From NCBI GenBank assembly GCA_963693315.1, contig OY856186.1, positions 458,576,860 through 458,640,859 on the forward strand: a stretch of DNA of 64,000 nucleotides, read 5' to 3'. The notes below the pieces were generated by a model, which made no database searches, was not told the origin of the DNA, and saw only the letters and a program-made list of their open reading frames with translations. This stretch comes from Diogma glabrata. Its lineage: Eukaryota > Arthropoda > Insecta > Diptera > Cylindrotomidae. Shown here piece by piece: positions 60,688 through 64,000 of the stretch (the first letter of the stretch is position 1; each line of letters begins with the position of its first letter). A program made the translations under genes and the position numbers.

Positions 60688-61110
60688 AATAGGTGTCACA
60701 ACAACATGCGTCCTAAGGTGCTAATGAACGCGGTTGATTTTTAAAAATGTTATAATAATATAAAAGACAACAATACACGCAACGATATATCACACCATCC
60801 ATTTGCTGTAAATTATTTTAATAGAGTGACTAAATTATGAAACTCTGTATCGCCTCAGTTCTTCCTGACAAGTTTGGTTCTCAGAAATGTAAAGAAAATT
60901 CATATACGTAAAGAAAATTCTATATATTTTTAAAACTTAGCCAAATAATCTTTAAATTTTCTCTATTTTTTTTTTTTTTTAATAAAATGTGTTGTGTAGT
61001 AGGAATTACAATATGTGTCACAATAACACATAAAAACCTTTTAAGACCAAGGTCCCACAACAACATACGTTCAGAGGTGTTGATGGACGTAAATCTTTCT
61101 TTTTTTGTTT
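60688..61110. mobile_element. LINE fragments in both orientations
   Basis: About 60775-60925 (+) reads NYFNRVTKL followed by a stop and NSVSPQFF, matching NDYFNRVAKLWNSMPSSVF of LINE copy B. About 60975-61100 (-) and a stub at 60690-60735 (-) carry the TGTGTCACAATAACACATAA tail also found at 27330-27450 and 32965-33060. Confidence 0.65.
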
Positions 61111-62202
61111 TTTTATATTTTTTGTTAAAGAATCAACCACTCTAGTTGATTTTTGATTCTGATTCTCTAGTTGATTTTGATTGATTGAAACTAGTAAGTA
61201 AAGTATATTTTATATTGTGCCCAAAATATGTCTAAATAATACATTAAAAAAACAAACCAGCTTATGCACAATACTTTTCTGCCAAAGACGAAATCATTTC
61301 AATTTCGTATAGCTCTTCTAGTTGAAATAATAGAAGCAATAGCTTCCATCAGTTTGACATATTTCATTTCCGTAAAACAGTCTCGGTAAAACTGCTAAAG
61401 GTTGGATATTGAAGTAATTTTTAAACTGACAACCGTGCTTCTATAAGATCTTTAAACAGTTACAACCGAAACAACTTCAATCCTAATGACAGCTATACTG
61501 AAGTTTTATTTAGTGTTGTGTAGATAAGTTTCGGTAAAGCTTCTAATATTAAATATAGAAGTATTTTAGAAGCTTTCACTCCGGTGGTGGGGAGAACTTC
61601 TCTGTGGAAGTTGTATCGAAACTTTATAGAACTAAAATATAATTAGCTTCCACTTAGAAGCTTTAGCGAAGCTTTATTGAAGCTAAGCTGGTATAACTCA
61701 AAATTGAGAAGTAAATTTGCTAGTTGGGTACGGTTCTATAATTCTTTGAATTGAATAGGGTTATATAATTCTTGGTTTCTATATTAATTTTATTTAACTC
61801 GCTTCTGCGACCTTGCAGACCGTCGATCAAAGATAGCACCCCCTCCTCCCGCCCGCGCCCCTTCTCCTTCATTTTATTCCCCTTCTAAAAGCCCCTTCTA
61901 AAATCATTCCAATTTTAAAATCCCCATCATTTATATATATAGTATACAGTTGTTGTTATTATTGTTGTTTCAATTTAATCAATTCGTTTAGCAATGGCGC
62001 TTTGTTCGACTTTTAATAAATAAATTTCTTATAAAAATAATTTTTTTCAAAGTGGCGTAAGTTGCCCTTCCCGTGCCGGAACCGACCGGAAAGTGGTCTT
62101 ATTTGACTCCCTGCCCTCAATATAGTCTAAATATGTTGTAATATTTGGTCCCCATTTTTGCTTCCTGACGACCCATTCTCGACCCAAAAGTGAAATTCTT
62201 AC
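61111..62202. other. Repeat-rich intron or intergenic sequence
   Basis: AAGCTTTAGCGAAGCTTTAT and similar AAGCTT words recur at 61560-61690. The second copy of the CGATCAAAGAT repeat is at 61777-61850, followed by a C-rich patch. No gene seen. Confidence 0.4.
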
Positions 62203-62448
62203 TGTTGTGGCCAGGATGGTAAGGCCAAAATAATCAAAAGAACTTTCGTCTTAATAAATAAAAACACACAAATATTTAATGATTTATTTAAATTATGGAA
62301 ATCGGATTCCCTCTGGGAGCGTAGGTTCAAATCCTATCAACTGCGCCAGATTATGTTGTGGCCAGGATGGTAAGGTCAACATAATCAAAAGAACTTTCGT
62401 CTTAATAAATAAAAACACACAAATATTTCATGATTTATTTAAATTATG
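62203..62448 (-). mobile_element. Two 95-bp direct repeats around a tRNA-Ser-like 3' half (LTR-like junction)
   Basis: Direct repeats at 62203-62297 and 62354-62448 (each starting TGTTGTGGCCAGGATGGTAA, ending AAATTATG) differ at only a few positions. Between them, 62298-62348 reads like the 3' half of a tRNA-Ser: anticodon-stem end GAAATCGGATT, long variable arm CCCTCTGGGAG, T-arm TAGGTTCAAATCCTA, acceptor CAACTGC, discriminator G and CCA. On the - strand the order is a repeat ending CCACAACA, spacer TAATC, then TGGCGCAGTTGATAGGAT. That is the arrangement of a long terminal repeat followed by a primer-binding site for tRNA-Ser, as used by some gypsy-group elements. No gag or pol coding is seen. 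The tRNA match (51 nt) is much longer than a normal 18-nt primer site. Confidence 0.6.
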
Positions 62449-63170
62449 TTGTATTTTTTTCAATTGTATGATTATACTTATAAATCACTTTAACATATGT
62501 CTTGTATTTTAATAAAAATTCACTTAAATTTAATTGTATTTATAAATTATTTTCTTTATAATTCTTTGATAAATCTTGAACCGTGAAATAAAATATTAAA
62601 TTCACTTTATTTGTTTTTATAACTTAACTCTTTTTCGACTAACTTAACTAACTCTAATATTTTATTTTAATTATCGACTTATTTGGTGTAATCTATTAGT
62701 CAATTCAACTGTTTAAATTTTCAAGCACAACCCAACTGTTTAAATTTACAAGAACTAGTCAACCGTTTTAATTTACAAGAACAACTCTACTGTTTTAATT
62801 TAATTCTCGACTAGTTTAGTTTTATCTTAATGCACAACTCACTTGATTCTTTTAATTCAACTCTAAAGACCAACTCAACTAGATCTTAATCTACTTTTTC
62901 TTTATGTAGAAAAATATTATTTCAAAATAATCCCTAATTATGCATTTTAACTAAAATTAACAGAACAAAAATATAAGTTAAACAAAACATTTAACTTTTT
63001 TAAAAACAGTTAATACGGAAAACAATTTAAATTATACTTGAAGTCATGGTTAATTTTAGTTTATATATTTTGTTGGGTTTTTTGTTTTTATTAATTTTAC
63101 CAAGTTAATGGTTTTACTTAGAAATGACAAAATTTGAGTTGTAAAGGGCCATTATTTGACATTGGCTCTT
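62449..63170. other. AT-rich sequence, no gene recognised
   Basis: Words such as CAACTGTTTAAATTT, CAACCGTTTTAATTT and CTACTGTTTTAATTT repeat at 62705-62800, giving a loose ~50-bp periodicity. Confidence 0.4.
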
Positions 63171-64000
63171 TACATTACCCTCACTTTTTTTTGCATATCT
63201 CGACGTTTTAGGACCTACTGATTATAAAAAGCAAAAAAAAATGTATATCTGTTTGCCGACCGGCCGTCCGTCCGTCATTACCTACGAAATCTAGAAAACC
63301 ACTGGAGGCTTATTTTTTTCTAAAAATTAGTATGAATAGGTTCGACTCAATGAATAGGTTCGAAAGGACGATGTGTTCGACAACTGTACGGGAATGGTAT
63401 CAAAGTAACATTGAATTTGGAGAAACCTTGATGGTCGTGATTGGTACGTGAGAGAGATCAAAAACTAGATTATTGCATTAAAGATTTGTCAAAACAATGT
63501 TGTCAAGTGTGTCAAAAAAATGATTTTCATTTATTTTTTTACCCAATTTTTGTGAAAAAATAAAATTAATTATTTGTATGACATCAAATGTAATTGGACA
63601 TAAAACGATTGAGAATGATGGCATTATAGATGGTCAAAAAAATATTGTCAAGTGTGTCAAAAGAATTTTCATTTATTTTTAACTATGGGATTTAAATATG
63701 GGATGTTATTGTTTTTGGGGATGTTATTTTTATGATATCTTTACGTTTCAGGACCTCCTGAAGCTGTTTAGACTATTTTTAGCTGGCACTCTGTATGTGT
63801 GTGTGTATGTATGTATATATATGTATCGCTGTATGTGGACCAATTTTTGTCCAACGCTTTCTCAAAAACGGATGGGCCGATTTTAACGAAAATGGTCGCA
63901 ATCGATGTATCTTGGCGTAACTTAGAGCCTACCTAGTCCTTTTCTAGCGAAATTAAATCATTTGTTTTTTAGTAGTTTCCAATAAACTGAAAACTCATTT
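63171..64000. repeat. Interspersed repeat with GCATATCTCGACGTTT / CAGGACCT wording
   Basis: Two related segments: about 63190-63310 (ATATCTCGACGTTTTAGGAC, CCGACCGGCCGTCCGTCCGT) and about 63735-64000 (ATATCTTTACGTTTCAGGAC, GTGTGTGTGTATGTATGTAT, AACGGATGGGCCGATTTTAA). From memory, such wording is common in arthropod interspersed repeats. Between them, TGTCAAGTGTGTCAAAA occurs twice (about 63503 and 63647), each followed by TTTTCATTTATTTTT. Confidence 0.5.

Noticed and set aside
62203..62348. An intact tRNA-Ser gene, or one with an intron
   Set aside because: The 5' part resembles tRNA-Ser only for about 20 bases, the anticodon-stem 5' side is missing, the gap is far too long and oddly placed for an insect tRNA intron, and CCA is encoded.

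Overview
This window comes from an AT-rich animal nuclear genome, almost certainly an insect. Protein-coding genes are split by short GT-AG introns (57-61 bp in several cases) and by a few very long, repeat-filled ones. Recognisable genes are insect orthologues such as Lachesin, the Dp1-type vigilin and the vimar-type RAP1GDS1. Transposable-element debris (jockey/CR1-like LINEs, Tc1/mariner elements, MITEs, foldback elements, long TA tracts) fills most of the remaining space. I cannot fix the order from sequence alone; a holometabolous insect such as a beetle or fly would fit.

Layout, left to right. 0-2.1 kb: repeats with terminal inverted repeats. 2.17-3.70 kb: an intronless class II CPD photolyase (+). 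4.83-5.87 kb and 13.50-14.63 kb: two tandem Lachesin paralogues (+), of which only the second keeps a GPI-anchor tail. The 7.6 kb between them holds a broken CHMP7 pseudogene (-), a 181-bp tandem array, a nested MITE with a readable empty site, and a large palindrome. 17.0-20.8 kb: vigilin (+), complete with its first small coding exon. 21.5-23.6 kb: long TA tracts holding a 760-bp foldback element and a 700-bp MITE. 26.25-30.78 kb: vimar/RAP1GDS1 (+) in four exons, including a 7-nt coding first exon. 34.1-35.4 kb: a dead full-length mariner. 35.9-51.6 kb: LRSAM1 (-), six exons, with a 9.3 kb first intron packed with LINE pieces and a mini-mariner. 52.8-54.05 kb: gamma-SNAP (+), five exons, divergent from LRSAM1 across about 1.15 kb. 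57.7-59.5 kb: the 5' part of the ArfGAP GIT (+), whose 3' exons lie beyond what I can recognise here. 59.5-64 kb: repeats, including two 95-bp direct repeats separated by a tRNA-Ser-like 3' half that ends in an encoded CCA.

The genes do not form one pathway. LRSAM1 (TSG101-binding E3 ligase), gamma-SNAP and GIT all act in membrane traffic, but insect gene order gives no reason to treat that as functional clustering. I found no operon, CRISPR array, intact tRNA or rRNA gene, or clearly new molecular system. The most unusual observations are the tRNA-bearing repeat junction at 62.2-62.45 kb, the Lachesin paralogue that lost its GPI signal, and the intron-containing CHMP7 fragment between repeat copies.
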